A stretch of DNA of 64,000 nt from Aquimarina pacifica (GTDB taxonomy: Bacteria > Bacteroidota > Bacteroidia > Flavobacteriales > Flavobacteriaceae): contig NZ_JACC01000022.1 in assembly GCF_000520955.1 (NCBI RefSeq), positions 52,169 to 116,168 on the forward strand, in the 5' to 3' direction. The notes under the pieces were generated by a model. It did not search any database. It saw only the letters and a list, made by a program, of their open reading frames with translations, and had not been told where the DNA came from. How positions within the stretch are numbered: the stretch's first letter is position 1; the number at the start of each line of letters is the position of its first letter. The translations under genes were made by a program, and so were the position numbers. This document shows positions 25,985-35,028 of the stretch, in pieces.

Positions 25985-26797
25985 CTATAGTGTTTGTATT
26001 AATTCTTTAAAAAGAACGATCATTTCTGGTTCTGCTTTTTTTGCCATGGCAATTATTTCTTCGATATTTACCGGAAGCAGGTTATCAGGGTCACATTCAT
26101 CTGTTAATACAGAAACGGCAGCTACAGGAAGATCTAAGTGGTTGGCGACAATAATTTCGGGCACTGTACTCATCCCTACGGCATCAGCTCCAATGTTTTT
26201 TAGATATCGATATTCGGCACGAGTTTCTAGCTGAGGTCCTAGTACCGATGCATATACTCCTTTATGAAGGTTAATGTTATTCTTAACCGCAATTGCTTCT
26301 AATTTGGTGTTCATTTTCAGGTCATAAGGAGCACTCATATCGGTAAACCTACTGCCTAATTGCTCGACACCCTTAAAGGCAAGAGGGGACCCTCCTTGTA
26401 AATTAATATGGTCATCGATAAGCATAAGTTCTCCTTTTTTGAAATCCAAATTAATAGCTCCCGAGGCATTTGACACTAAAAGGGTTTTAATACCTAATTT
26501 ATGCATTATTCTAACAGGGTAGGTAACATCTTGCAAGGAGTACCCTTCATACAAATGAAACCTTCCTTGCATCACTATTACTAGTTTACCTTCTAGCTTA
26601 CCATAGATTAATTTTCCTTTATGAAACTCTACTGTTGCTGTAGGAAAGTTGGGAATATGATTATAGCTAATTTCTTTGATAATCTCTATTTCATTAATCA
26701 ATTGCCCCAATCCTGTTCCTAGAATGATCCCTATTTCTGGATTGTCAAAACCTTTTTCCTGAAGGAATTCTGTTGTTTCTTCTATAAGTTTAATCAT
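25985..26797 (-). CDS. Purine nucleoside phosphorylase
   Basis: 270 residues, the length of trimeric PNP/MTAP-type enzymes. GIILGTGLGQL, HIPNFP, QGRFHLYEGYS, LLVSNASGAIN and GVYASVLGPQLETRAEYRYL are the phosphate- and purine-binding signatures, and MSTVPEIIVA follows. It splits purine nucleosides with phosphate. Inside this cluster a likely job is removing adenine from the dimethylarsinoyl-deoxyadenosine made by ArsS, freeing the ribose for glycosylation (inference from position). Its start overlaps the preceding glycosyltransferase stop by eight bases, so the genes are coupled. Confidence 0.9.
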   Translation of the reverse strand: MIKLIEETTEFLQEKGFDNPEIGIILGTGLGQLINEIEIIKEISYNHIPNFPTATVEFHKGKLIYGKLEGKLVIVMQGRFHLYEGYSLQDVTYPVRIMHKLGIKTLLVSNASGAINLDFKKGELMLIDDHINLQGGSPLAFKGVEQLGSRFTDMSAPYDLKMNTKLEAIAVKNNINLHKGVYASVLGPQLETRAEYRYLKNIGADAVGMSTVPEIIVANHLDLPVAAVSVLTDECDPDNLLPVNIEEIIAMAKKAEPEMIVLFKELIQTL

Positions 26798-27410
26798 TGT
26801 TTTGTTGAATTATAAATTTTTGAAAAACGGTAATGTCTTTTATATCTTCATAATAATCAATGTCATTACGTTCTTCTAATAGTTTTATTTGTTGATCTTT
26901 TATGTTTTCTAAGGTGTCTCTGAGTACCGTTTCTGTTCCCCAGTTTTTATCCTTAAAAACCAGTGAATTTAAGCATTTCATTCCTAATAAGTAATATCCG
27001 CCATCTTCTGCAGGCCCTATAACATAATCATGAGTCTCTAAATCTAAAAAAGCGTTTTCTAAATCTTGTTGACTTAAGTCGTACATATCGCTACCTATAA
27101 TAATTACATTAGCAAACCCTTGTTCAAATCCTTTCTCAAAAGCATTTTTCATTCGTACTCCTAAGTCTTCTCCGATTTGCTTTTGTTTGCTGTAAATTTT
27201 TTCATCCCAAAAATCGTTTTCCCTGATTTTTTCAGAATAATACACTTCTTTATGCACAGGTAAGTTTTTGGTTATTGAAACCGTATGTTCTAGTAAGAAT
27301 GAATATACTTCAAGTGCTTTTTGATCTCCGATGGTAGCCGCTAAGCGAGTTTTGCATTTGCCTAACTCTGGATTTCTTGTAAAAATTAATAAAAGATTCT
27401 TTTTTTTCAA
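26790..27410 (-). CDS. Arsenosugar-type glycosyltransferase, TIGR04282 (DUF2064) family
   Basis: About 206 residues. The N-terminal motif is LLLIFTRNPELGKCKTRLA, then FEQGFANVIIIGSDMYDLS and VIGPAEDGGYYLLGM, the nucleotide-sugar site of DUF2064 transferases. I favour a TTG start at 27410 that overlaps the rhodanese stop (TTGA) and gives the normal family N-terminus. An ATG at 27452 would add 14 basic residues and overlap the upstream gene by 46 bases. It is a sugar transferase or nucleotidyl-type enzyme acting after ArsS. Confidence 0.82.
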   Translation of the reverse strand: MKKKNLLLIFTRNPELGKCKTRLAATIGDQKALEVYSFLLEHTVSITKNLPVHKEVYYSEKIRENDFWDEKIYSKQKQIGEDLGVRMKNAFEKGFEQGFANVIIIGSDMYDLSQQDLENAFLDLETHDYVIGPAEDGGYYLLGMKCLNSLVFKDKNWGTETVLRDTLENIKDQQIKLLEERNDIDYYEDIKDITVFQKFIIQQNND

Positions 27411-27904
27411 TTTGAGTATACTTTTTTTCCTTGATAAAGCCATGCACTCCATTCTTCAGAATAAGCATGAATATTATCTGTAATTTCTTCTTTTGTTGTA
27501 AAGACAGGATAGCCTTTGTTTTTCCATTCAAAAATACCGCCGTATAAATTGGAAGTGTTTATGTATCCTGCTTTCTTGAGGCGTTTTCCGATATTCTCAG
27601 ATCGAATACCTAGACTACAATACACAACAATATGAGCGTCTTTTGAAATATTTTTTCGGATAAACGATTTTATCTTAAAATGATTATACCCAATATGAAT
27701 GGCATTTTTTAAATGACTTACATTATATTCTTCTTTTTCTCTAGTGTCAAATAGAATAACCGAATCCTGAATGGAGGCTAATCTTTCTGTAGAAATATAA
27801 GGAATACTTCTGTCAGTATACTGATCAAGTAATTGATCTAAAGTTTGCTGCGCTGCACAGAAACAAGAAATGACAAGAAAGATAGATGTGATATAACTTT
27901 TCAT
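27407..27904 (-). CDS. Exported rhodanese-like protein
   Basis: 166 residues from the ATG at 27904, one base after the arsS stop. This start yields a signal peptide (about 1-18, CFCAAQ); the longer open frame upstream simply overlaps arsS. The rhodanese fold has LFDTREKEEYNVSHLKNAIH and an active-site loop VYCSLGIRS with the catalytic Cys. Rhodaneses transfer sulfane sulfur. In this cluster a link to thio-arsenicals is possible but unproven. It is a regular member of flavobacterial arsenosugar-type clusters as far as I recall. Confidence 0.82.
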   Translation of the reverse strand: MKSYITSIFLVISCFCAAQQTLDQLLDQYTDRSIPYISTERLASIQDSVILFDTREKEEYNVSHLKNAIHIGYNHFKIKSFIRKNISKDAHIVVYCSLGIRSENIGKRLKKAGYINTSNLYGGIFEWKNKGYPVFTTKEEITDNIHAYSEEWSAWLYQGKKVYSN

Positions 27905-27905
27905 T

Positions 27906-28973
27906 TTATGCAACGGTTCCCTGACAACTACTTCCTGCCCCTGCGGTGCATCCATAACAATGTTGTGAAATAACAATGTTTCTTTTCTGAAGTACTTCTT
28001 CATTATAGTCACTAATATGCTTTACTTTGCTTGCGACTTTAAGACCAAGCATTTGGTTAAAATCACAATCGTAAAGCCATCCATCCCAGCTAACTGAGAT
28101 TGTGTTTGTACACATTACATTGGATACGGCAGATGGGTTATAAGCTTCGACCAAAGAATACATATAATCTTCATAGTTTTCTGAGGCAATCAAGTAATCC
28201 AAAAATCTACTAATGGGCAGGTTGGTAATAGCAAACAATTGATGAAAGTTGATATTAAAATCTTCTAGCAGTGCTTTTTTGAAATCTTTTTGCATTGCTT
28301 CTTGATTTGTTGGTAAAAAAGCACCTGATGGATTGTAGACTAAGTCTAGCCTTAATTTACTGTCAGGCATGCCATATCCTCTATCATTTAGTTCTTGTAA
28401 TGCTTTTATTGAGGCGTCAAAAACACCATTACCGCGCTGTTTATCGGTTTTTCCTTTTGTCCAATGAGGCATTGATGACACTACATGTACATTATGGGCA
28501 GCAAAAAAATCAGGGAGGTCATAGTATTTTTTATTGGCTCTAATGATTGTGAGATTACTACGGACAATAAAATCTTTGATTCCTAGTTTGCTGGCTTCTT
28601 CTACAAACCATCTGAAGTTAGGATTCATTTCTGGAGCTCCACCCGTTAAGTCCAAGGTATGAGCTCCCGTGTTTTTTATAACGTCGAGACATTGCTGCAT
28701 GGTCTCTCTGGTCATGATTTCTTTACGGTCGGGCCCTGCATCTACATGACAATGCTCACAAACCTGATTGCACATGTAGCCAACATTTATTTGTAGGATT
28801 TCTAGTTTCTTTGGTTGTAATGAAGAATGACCGTTTTGTGCAATTTTATCTGCAAATTTTGGAAGTTCTCCGCTTTCAAAAATTCCATTATTTAGGATTT
28901 CTAGTTGCCTATTGGTATTGGCTAATTCATCATTGCGTTTATGAAGAGATTGTTTTGTTTTTACTTCTGGCAT
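27906..28973 (-). CDS. arsS: Arsenosugar biosynthesis radical SAM protein
   Basis: 355 residues. The radical SAM cysteine motif is CNQVCEHCHVDAGPDRKE (CxxxCxxC). TLDLTGGAPEMNP provides the GGE-like SAM contact. The C-terminal region has SWDGWLYDCDFNQMLGL and CYGCTAGAGSSCQG, the auxiliary cysteine cluster of the ArsS (TIGR04167) family. ArsS transfers the 5'-deoxyadenosyl group of SAM to dimethylarsenite, creating the carbon-arsenic bond to the sugar. Together with ArsM it defines the pathway. Confidence 0.92.
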   Translation of the reverse strand: MPEVKTKQSLHKRNDELANTNRQLEILNNGIFESGELPKFADKIAQNGHSSLQPKKLEILQINVGYMCNQVCEHCHVDAGPDRKEIMTRETMQQCLDVIKNTGAHTLDLTGGAPEMNPNFRWFVEEASKLGIKDFIVRSNLTIIRANKKYYDLPDFFAAHNVHVVSSMPHWTKGKTDKQRGNGVFDASIKALQELNDRGYGMPDSKLRLDLVYNPSGAFLPTNQEAMQKDFKKALLEDFNINFHQLFAITNLPISRFLDYLIASENYEDYMYSLVEAYNPSAVSNVMCTNTISVSWDGWLYDCDFNQMLGLKVASKVKHISDYNEEVLQKRNIVISQHCYGCTAGAGSSCQGTVA

Positions 28974-29067
28974 CTTCTTTAGTTAGATTTTATTTTTCCT
29001 TTTTAGGAATCATATTTTCTATTGTGATATATGAGTTCCAAAAAATTAAGAGGGACTGTTTAGCTCC

Positions 29068-29403
29068 TTACATAGATAGTTTTTCGTATTTATTCATCAT
29101 TTGTACTCCATGGACTAAAGTTGCACCACTTTCTATTGCGGCACCTGCATGCACTGCCTCCATCATTTCCTCCTTAGTAATACCGCGCTGTAAACCGTCT
29201 TTAGTGTAAGCGTCTATGCAATACGGGCATTTTACGACATGCGAAACGGCAAGGGCAATAAGAGACTTTTCTCTGGCACTCAGAGCTCCTTCTTCAAAAA
29301 CCTTTCCATAATAATCAAAGAATTTAGTCCCCAATTCTTCACTCCATTCTGTGATTTTTCCAAATTTCCTGAGATCTGCAGGGTCATAGTATGTTTTAGA
29401 CAT
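29068..29403 (-). CDS. Carboxymuconolactone decarboxylase/AhpD-like protein of the arsenosugar cluster
   Basis: 111 residues from the ATG at 29403; an upstream in-frame ATG (29460) would add a poor, basic N-terminus. The CxxC pair is in HVVKCPYCIDAYTK, followed by ITKEEMMEAVHAGAAI, as in AhpD-like alkylhydroperoxidases and the arsenosugar-associated peroxidase-like proteins. It may reduce an arsenic or sulfur intermediate. It is the first gene of the minus-strand cluster (29403 to 23150), 94 bases from arsS and divergent from the LacI-type regulator at 29651. Confidence 0.82.
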   Translation of the reverse strand: MSKTYYDPADLRKFGKITEWSEELGTKFFDYYGKVFEEGALSAREKSLIALAVSHVVKCPYCIDAYTKDGLQRGITKEEMMEAVHAGAAIESGATLVHGVQMMNKYEKLSM

Positions 29404-29650
29404 GCTTTGTTTTTTTTTGTGACATATGTATTTATATATCTGTCGTGAATACTGCATCAATCCTTACAATAAAATTGATGTTACTAGGTTCTAAGATAAA
29501 AAACTCGAATTAATAAACGAGTACTTTTTTTGGGTAAAAGATAGTATTAAGAATACAAAGTTGGTGTTATATCATAGTACATTTATAAAAAAGCTTATTT
29601 TTAGCCCTACAAATCCTTGAAAAGGGACAAAAAACTGAAAAATCAAGGTT

Positions 29651-30667
29651 ATGAGGAAAAAAGTTACACTCAAGCAACTTGCCAAAGAATTGAACTTGTC
29701 GATTTCTACAGTTTCAAAATCACTAAAAAATGATTCGGAAATAAGTGAAAAGACTATAAAAAGAGTGCACGAACTTGCAAGCTTTTATAATTATAAGCCT
29801 AATGCGTTGGCCGTGAGTCTGAAGAGTAGTAAAACTAAAACAATTGGGGTTATTTTACCTGAAATCCTTAATCATTTTTTTGCAGAGGCTTTGTTCGGGA
29901 TAGAAAAAGAAGCTTCTGAGAACGGTTATAAAATTGTTACTTGTATAACCAATGAATCTCATAAAAAAGAAATAGAATATGTAGAGATGCTTAATTATAG
30001 CAGTGTAGATGGATTTATTGTAGCATTGAGTCAGGAGACGCAAGTTGTCAACGATTTAAGTCATTTTGAGGTTCTGAAAAGGGATAATGTACCTATGGTG
30101 ATGTTTGATAGGGTAACCAATGATATTGATTGTGATAGAGTAATAGTTGATGATATGGAGGCTTCAAAGAATGCGATACAACATTTAATCAATACAGGAT
30201 GTAAGAAAATTGCGATAATAACCTCAATAAGTGCTTTAAGTGTTGCTAAGCTTAGGATTGAAGGAGCAAGAGAAGTAACGGCTATGAATCCTGATGTTTC
30301 TTTAATAGAGTTGTTTGTAAAAGATGGTGATGATATAGAGTCTGAAATAGAAAAATTTCTTGAAAATCATAATGTTGATGCTGTTCTTGGTCTTGATGAA
30401 ACAAGTGCTGCTATTTGTGTTAATATGTCTATTAAATTAGGACGCAAAATTCCTGAGGATATATCTATTATCGGATTTGCAGATGGTCTGTTGTCACAAC
30501 ATTCATATCCAAAACTTACAGTTGTCTCTCAGCATGCGAAGGATTTAGGGAGAAGAGCTGCGCAGATTTTACTTAATCAGTTGATTAATTTTTCAGAAGA
30601 CTATAAAACAACAACAGAGATAGTCAAGACGTCTTTAATTCTTAGGGATTCTACATTGCGACAATAA
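29651..30667 (+). CDS. LacI-family transcriptional regulator
   Basis: 338 residues. The N-terminal HTH (VTLKQLAKELNLSISTVSKSLK) and hinge helix (NALAVSLKS) are intact. The periplasmic-binding-protein-like effector domain begins TIGVILPEI and includes IGFADGLLSQHSYP. It is 59 bases upstream of glpD in the same direction, so glycerol 3-phosphate dehydrogenase is a candidate target. It is also divergent from the arsenosugar cluster, which shares the 247-base intergenic region. The effector is not identifiable; LacI members usually bind sugars. Confidence 0.9.
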   Translation: MRKKVTLKQLAKELNLSISTVSKSLKNDSEISEKTIKRVHELASFYNYKPNALAVSLKSSKTKTIGVILPEILNHFFAEALFGIEKEASENGYKIVTCITNESHKKEIEYVEMLNYSSVDGFIVALSQETQVVNDLSHFEVLKRDNVPMVMFDRVTNDIDCDRVIVDDMEASKNAIQHLINTGCKKIAIITSISALSVAKLRIEGAREVTAMNPDVSLIELFVKDGDDIESEIEKFLENHNVDAVLGLDETSAAICVNMSIKLGRKIPEDISIIGFADGLLSQHSYPKLTVVSQHAKDLGRRAAQILLNQLINFSEDYKTTTEIVKTSLILRDSTLRQ

Positions 30668-30677
30668 TTTTTTTTGC

Positions 30678-30693
30678 GAAACAAGGTTGTTTC
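30678..30693. promoter_or_regulatory. Inverted repeat between lacI-type gene and glpD
   Basis: GAAACAA-GG-TTGTTTC is a perfect 7-bp dyad with a two-base centre, 34 bases before the glpD start. LacI-family operators are dyads of this size, though they usually have a central CG. It may be the operator for glpD control by the neighbouring regulator, or part of a weak terminator. Confidence 0.35.
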
Positions 30694-30726
30694 AGAAGTA
30701 GTAATACTAAATATAGTTTATAAAAT

Positions 30727-32403
30727 ATGAGGTCTCTAAGAGAAGAAACTCATCTACAATTTTCTATTCTGGATCGTAGCCAGCAGTTGGATAGTGCAAA
30801 AAAAGAAATGTATGACCTTGTAATTATAGGAGGCGGAATTACAGGTGCAGGGATTGCTCTTGATGCTATTTCTAGAGGTTTAAAAGTGTGTTTGATAGAA
30901 AAAAATGACTTCGCTTCAGGGACAAGTAATAAGTCAACCAAACTTGTTCATGGTGGGCTAAGATATTTAAAACAGTTTGAGATTGCATTAGTAAAAGAAT
31001 CTGGTAGAGAACGCGCCAAAGTTCATAAGCTAGCACCGCATTTGGTTGTCCCCGAAAAAATGTTGCTTCCTCTTATACAAGGAGGAACGTATGGTAAACT
31101 GATGACTTCTTTGGGATTGGTGGTGTATGATTTCCTTGCCAATGTAGAAGGAGAGGATAAGCGCAAAATGTTGAGCATTAACGAAACACTAAGCAAAGAA
31201 CCTCTTCTTAATAAAGAAGGATTGCTTGGGGGTGGTTATTATGCTGAATACAGAACTGATGATGCTAGATTAACTATTGAGTTAATAAAAAAAGCAGCCT
31301 CTTTTGGAGCAAATTGTTTGAACTATTGTGAGATGACTTCTTTTAATTATGATAACGATAAGAAGGTAGAGAGTTTGCAATGTTTTGATCATAATGAAGA
31401 TCGTTCTTTTGCAATCAGGTCTCACAAATTTATCTCAGCAGCCGGGCCATGGGTAGATGTATTGCGTAAAAAGGATTATTCAATTGATGAAAAGTATTTA
31501 CATCTTACCAAAGGAGTACATCTTGTATTTTCTAGAGAACGATTTCCTCTTGAGCAATCTATTTACTTCGATGTCCCAGATGGTCGGATGATTTTTGCAA
31601 TTCCGAGAGGAAGAACAGTGTATGTGGGGACGACCGATACTGATTATGTTGGAGATCTCGATAGAGTCGTTGCAACAAAAGAAGATGCCTTGTATTTATT
31701 AAAAGCAGTAAATAATATGTTTCCTGATATCTGTCTTACACAAGAAGATATCGAATCTAATTGGGCTGGGTTGCGTCCGCTAATTCATGAGGAAGGTAAA
31801 GATCCATCAGAACTGTCAAGAAAGGATGAGATTTTTATATCAGAAACGGGGCTTATCTCAATTGCTGGAGGAAAGTTAACAGGGTATCGTAAGATGGCTC
31901 AACGGGCAGTAGATGCAGTTACAGATGCAATGGATTCAGAAATGAGGAGTAGGTTCTCTAAATCAAAAACTGAAAAAATTAGGCTAACAAGTAACCCTCT
32001 TCTTGATACAGGTGAAGTGAATCTATATGAGGAATTAATCATAAACAAACTTAAGGATTTGGGGATAAGTGATCCTTATTTTGGCTGGTATGTAACCTCT
32101 ACATATGGTAGGCAGTCTGATATAATTATTGATAAAATGTCTTTTTTTACTAAGAATTCTCAATTAGAAAAATTGATAAGAGCTGAACTGTGGTATAGTG
32201 TGCATTATGAGATGACTAATGGCTTAGCAGATTTTTTTGTTAGAAGGACAGGTAGACTCTATTTTAATATCAAAAGCGTGCGGGACTACAGAAAGATGGT
32301 AGAAGAAGACTTTGTTTATTATTTTAATTGGGATACAAAAAGAATTGAAAAAGAAAATATTTTGTTAGATGAATTATTACAAGACGCAACTACTTATTAT
32401 TAA
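30727..32403 (+). CDS. glpD: FAD-dependent glycerol-3-phosphate dehydrogenase
   Basis: 558 residues. The FAD-binding fold is at about 31-60 (LVIIGGGITGAGIALDAISRG), then DFASGTSNKSTKLVHGGLRYL, the GlpA/GlpD signature. VYVGTTDTDY and AGLRPLI follow, and ISIAGGKLTGYRKMAQ contacts the cofactor. The C-terminal DAO_C domain is present (about 420-540). It oxidises glycerol 3-phosphate to dihydroxyacetone phosphate and passes electrons to quinone at the membrane. No glpF or glpK is adjacent. Confidence 0.92.
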   Translation: MRSLREETHLQFSILDRSQQLDSAKKEMYDLVIIGGGITGAGIALDAISRGLKVCLIEKNDFASGTSNKSTKLVHGGLRYLKQFEIALVKESGRERAKVHKLAPHLVVPEKMLLPLIQGGTYGKLMTSLGLVVYDFLANVEGEDKRKMLSINETLSKEPLLNKEGLLGGGYYAEYRTDDARLTIELIKKAASFGANCLNYCEMTSFNYDNDKKVESLQCFDHNEDRSFAIRSHKFISAAGPWVDVLRKKDYSIDEKYLHLTKGVHLVFSRERFPLEQSIYFDVPDGRMIFAIPRGRTVYVGTTDTDYVGDLDRVVATKEDALYLLKAVNNMFPDICLTQEDIESNWAGLRPLIHEEGKDPSELSRKDEIFISETGLISIAGGKLTGYRKMAQRAVDAVTDAMDSEMRSRFSKSKTEKIRLTSNPLLDTGEVNLYEELIINKLKDLGISDPYFGWYVTSTYGRQSDIIIDKMSFFTKNSQLEKLIRAELWYSVHYEMTNGLADFFVRRTGRLYFNIKSVRDYRKMVEEDFVYYFNWDTKRIEKENILLDELLQDATTYY

Positions 32404-32421
32404 TAAAGTTGGTTGCCAAAT

Positions 32422-33288
32422 TTAAAAGCTACCAACAATACCAAGTTGATTGGCTCCGAGCCGAAAATTCCATCTGATTTTGTTTTTTTTATCGGTAATT
32501 AGGTATCTTTTCTCTTTTTTGAGGTAATTACTCGCGCTATCCACTACAATAATACTAATTGCAATTCCGGCGGTAATATCTGTTAACCAATGAGCTCCTT
32601 CCCAAAGACGGGATACTGGAGTAATAAGTCCGAGAGCATAAATACCACTTTTGGTAAATATATTATCAAACTGTTTGGCAAATGCATGTGCAGTTGTCAT
32701 TGCTAAAATAGCGTGTCCTGACATAAAAGAGTGGTATCCAGGTTCATGATTGTAGAATCTAAAACTAAAATTTCCTTCTCCCACATTTGGTCGTGCTCGT
32801 CCAAATAGTGTTTTACTAGTAGTTTGTATCAATCCACCTGCCGTAGCTGATGCGATTAGTAAAACTCCCGTTTTTCGTATTTTTTCATTTTTTGTAAGTA
32901 ATCCCAGCGTATAAACACTACCTGTTAATCCATAATTAATTAATGGTTTTCCAAAATGAAACCCGGCATCTTTAATAATGTCGGGGATACTTTCTTTTTG
33001 TTTTGTGAAGTATGAGTTTGCGGGTTCGTCAAGCGTCAATAAAATTGATTGCCCTACAAGGCTTCCTGCAAAAATAGCCCAGTCATTTTTTTTCCATTTC
33101 AATGGTTGGCTGTACACATGTTTTATACCGCCATAAATAGATAATCCGTCATATTTTATTAGTTGCCAGATAGATTCTTTTTTTTGTTGGGTGTTTAAAG
33201 AATCCTTATTTGTGTATGAATTCTGAGTATAGCCGCTATAAAAGATAAATAGCAAAGAAAGGGTGAATATCGCTTTGGAGTGGATCAT
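32422..33288 (-). CDS. PAP2-family phosphatase
   Basis: 288 residues. A signal-like N-terminus (about 1-21) is followed by several hydrophobic segments and the three PAP2 motifs: KTLFGRARP (Kx6RP), SFMSGHA (SGH) and SRLWEGAHWLTD (SRx5Hx3D). All catalytic residues are present. It likely removes phosphate from a lipid such as phosphatidic acid or undecaprenyl pyrophosphate at the outer face of the inner membrane. It converges on glpD with an 18-base gap and looks monocistronic. Confidence 0.87.
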   Translation of the reverse strand: MIHSKAIFTLSLLFIFYSGYTQNSYTNKDSLNTQQKKESIWQLIKYDGLSIYGGIKHVYSQPLKWKKNDWAIFAGSLVGQSILLTLDEPANSYFTKQKESIPDIIKDAGFHFGKPLINYGLTGSVYTLGLLTKNEKIRKTGVLLIASATAGGLIQTTSKTLFGRARPNVGEGNFSFRFYNHEPGYHSFMSGHAILAMTTAHAFAKQFDNIFTKSGIYALGLITPVSRLWEGAHWLTDITAGIAISIIVVDSASNYLKKEKRYLITDKKNKIRWNFRLGANQLGIVGSF

Positions 33289-33569
33289 TGATAAGGTTTA
33301 CATGTCAAAAATAATAACAAGTAGACAATTTCTTCAATTCGATTCCTGCTAAAGCGGTGATTTTTTCTTTTTTTTAACAAGAATTGTTTTGTGTGGTATT
33401 TATTAAAAGGGGTTTAAAAATATAAGTTTTTGATTATAGGTGTTTTAGTTTTATAACAAATGACAAAGAAAATGCGATGCATTTAATCCGGGATATTTTT
33501 TTGAGACAATTTTATCATGATTTTAAGATTTGGTAGGCCAAGAAGAATTGTATTAAATGAATATATAAG

Positions 33570-33600
33570 AAAGAGACTGTCTTTTGTAGACAGTCTCTTT
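33570..33600. terminator. Terminator after the alginate lyase
   Basis: AAAGAGACTGTC (33570-33581) pairs perfectly with 33589-33600 around TTTTGTA. It lies 24 bases beyond the lyase stop (minus strand) and has a T-rich flank on both strands. The remainder of the 335-base gap 33289-33623 is AT-rich with no gene. Confidence 0.7.
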
Positions 33601-33623
33601 GTTTTTTATAAACTTAAAAAAGA

Positions 33624-34970
33624 TTAATTGGTATGTGTGATTTTTAAGTTCTTAATTCTAACGATGGCATTAGATCCATCGTAACTAGCGCCTTTAGATT
33701 CTTGAATATAGTTACCAACTTTAAAATAGTTGTCATCCTTGTCTGTATCCATCTTTTGCGAAAATACTTGGCTTCCGTTTACATAAAGCCTAACATAGTC
33801 ATCAGAATTATACGTTATTTTCATTGTGTATGAGGTGTCTAGTTTATAGCCATTATCAATAAATTGGCTGCTACCTATTACATCTTCGGTTATATATCCG
33901 CTGATTTTAAGTCTTACATTACCAGATGATTGTCCGGCGTTTCCGTAAAATTGTACTCTTATAATATCATCTACAGAGCTGCCGGGGCCATGTATTTGCC
34001 CTACGCATACTACCCCAGCATTGTTATTTACATTGTTTGATAGTTGGTCTACTCTTACTGTAAACTCCATTGAGTTTGTACCTTCGTTTGTCCAGTATTC
34101 TTCAGAGCCACTTCCGTTCATTTCGCGTAATTCAACCCTTGGGTTATCCGAATTTTCAGATCCACCCAGACCTCGATAGCATTTAAAAAACACCCATTCA
34201 CCATCAGTATAAAAATAGTTGCTATCCTCATAACTTCCTAGATTTGGCATGTTATCTACATAATTAGGGTCGTTGCTTGGGCTCCCTGTAAAACCATTAA
34301 GTTTCCAGTCATTGCTAGTAATCCCTAAAACTGCTGCTGGAGAATCACCGGTCGTAGGAGGATTTGAGCTTCCGCCAACTTCGGTAAAAAACCATTTTTG
34401 GCTCTGCCATCCTTTATAAGCATATTGAGCAACATTACTTCCATTGGCAGTTCCTTGAGCCCATAGACTTTTACCGCTATCTCTGTTTTTAAGTCTAAAA
34501 TAACCATCTCCAACAGATAGTATTTGCCATTCTTGATGAGTGGTACCTGCGTAAGCCCATTGCTGGACATTAGCACCGTTAGAATTGCTACCTGCGGAGA
34601 CCTCAAGTGATTTTCCGCTATCTACTCCTTTTAACCTTACATATCCGTCTCCAACAGATAGTATTTGCCATTGTCTATGGGTCCCAGTTGTGTTGGCATT
34701 AGTTCCCCATAATTGTAGGTTAGCTCCATTGTTGTTGCTTTTGTTGGCAATATCTAATGTGCGTCCGCTTTTTAAATTTTTAATAGTATAAGTCTTTCCA
34801 ACAGCGGGAGTTGCTTTGGATTCTATTACTGCGTCTGTAGTAATATCTATGTCAGTTTCTTCAAGAGTTTCATTGGTACAAGAAAATAAGAGTGCTGCAA
34901 GTAGCACTGCGAATAATTGCCCGTAGGGAAAGAAATAATCCCTTTTTTGATTTAAAAAATGAGTTTTCAT
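33624..34970 (-). CDS. PL7 alginate lyase lipoprotein with ricin-type lectin domain
   Basis: 448 residues from the ATG at 34970; the upstream ATG (35024) precedes an unlikely leader and overlaps the operator palindrome. A lipoprotein signal ends LLFSC (lipobox). Residues of about 50-200 form a ricin B-like beta-trefoil, three repeats with SGKSLxV and QxWxxxxxG signatures, probably carbohydrate-binding. The C-terminal 230 residues are an alginate lyase 2 (PL7) domain with RVELREM, VGQIHG and YFKVGNYIQ, the three conserved catalytic strands. QIH rather than QVH is usually linked to guluronate-rich substrate. It is expected on the cell surface, depolymerising alginate. No other alginate genes are in the window. 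Confidence 0.9.
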   Translation of the reverse strand: MKTHFLNQKRDYFFPYGQLFAVLLAALLFSCTNETLEETDIDITTDAVIESKATPAVGKTYTIKNLKSGRTLDIANKSNNNGANLQLWGTNANTTGTHRQWQILSVGDGYVRLKGVDSGKSLEVSAGSNSNGANVQQWAYAGTTHQEWQILSVGDGYFRLKNRDSGKSLWAQGTANGSNVAQYAYKGWQSQKWFFTEVGGSSNPPTTGDSPAAVLGITSNDWKLNGFTGSPSNDPNYVDNMPNLGSYEDSNYFYTDGEWVFFKCYRGLGGSENSDNPRVELREMNGSGSEEYWTNEGTNSMEFTVRVDQLSNNVNNNAGVVCVGQIHGPGSSVDDIIRVQFYGNAGQSSGNVRLKISGYITEDVIGSSQFIDNGYKLDTSYTMKITYNSDDYVRLYVNGSQVFSQKMDTDKDDNYFKVGNYIQESKGASYDGSNAIVRIKNLKITHTN

Positions 34971-35008
34971 GTGATAAAATTTTAGTGTTAAAATTGTGCT
35001 GCAATTGT

Positions 35009-35028
35009 TTAATTGGTTAACCAATTAA
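35009..35028. promoter_or_regulatory. GntR (UxuR/KdgR-like) operator before alginate lyase
   Basis: TTAATTGGTTAACCAATTAA is a perfect 20-bp palindrome starting 39 bases before the lyase start. The core TTGGTTAACCAA has the TGGT-N2-ACCA form of FadR-subfamily GntR operators that respond to uronates (for example UxuR/ExuR). Alginate breakdown yields such compounds, so substrate-dependent induction is plausible. No GntR gene is in the window. Confidence 0.6.
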
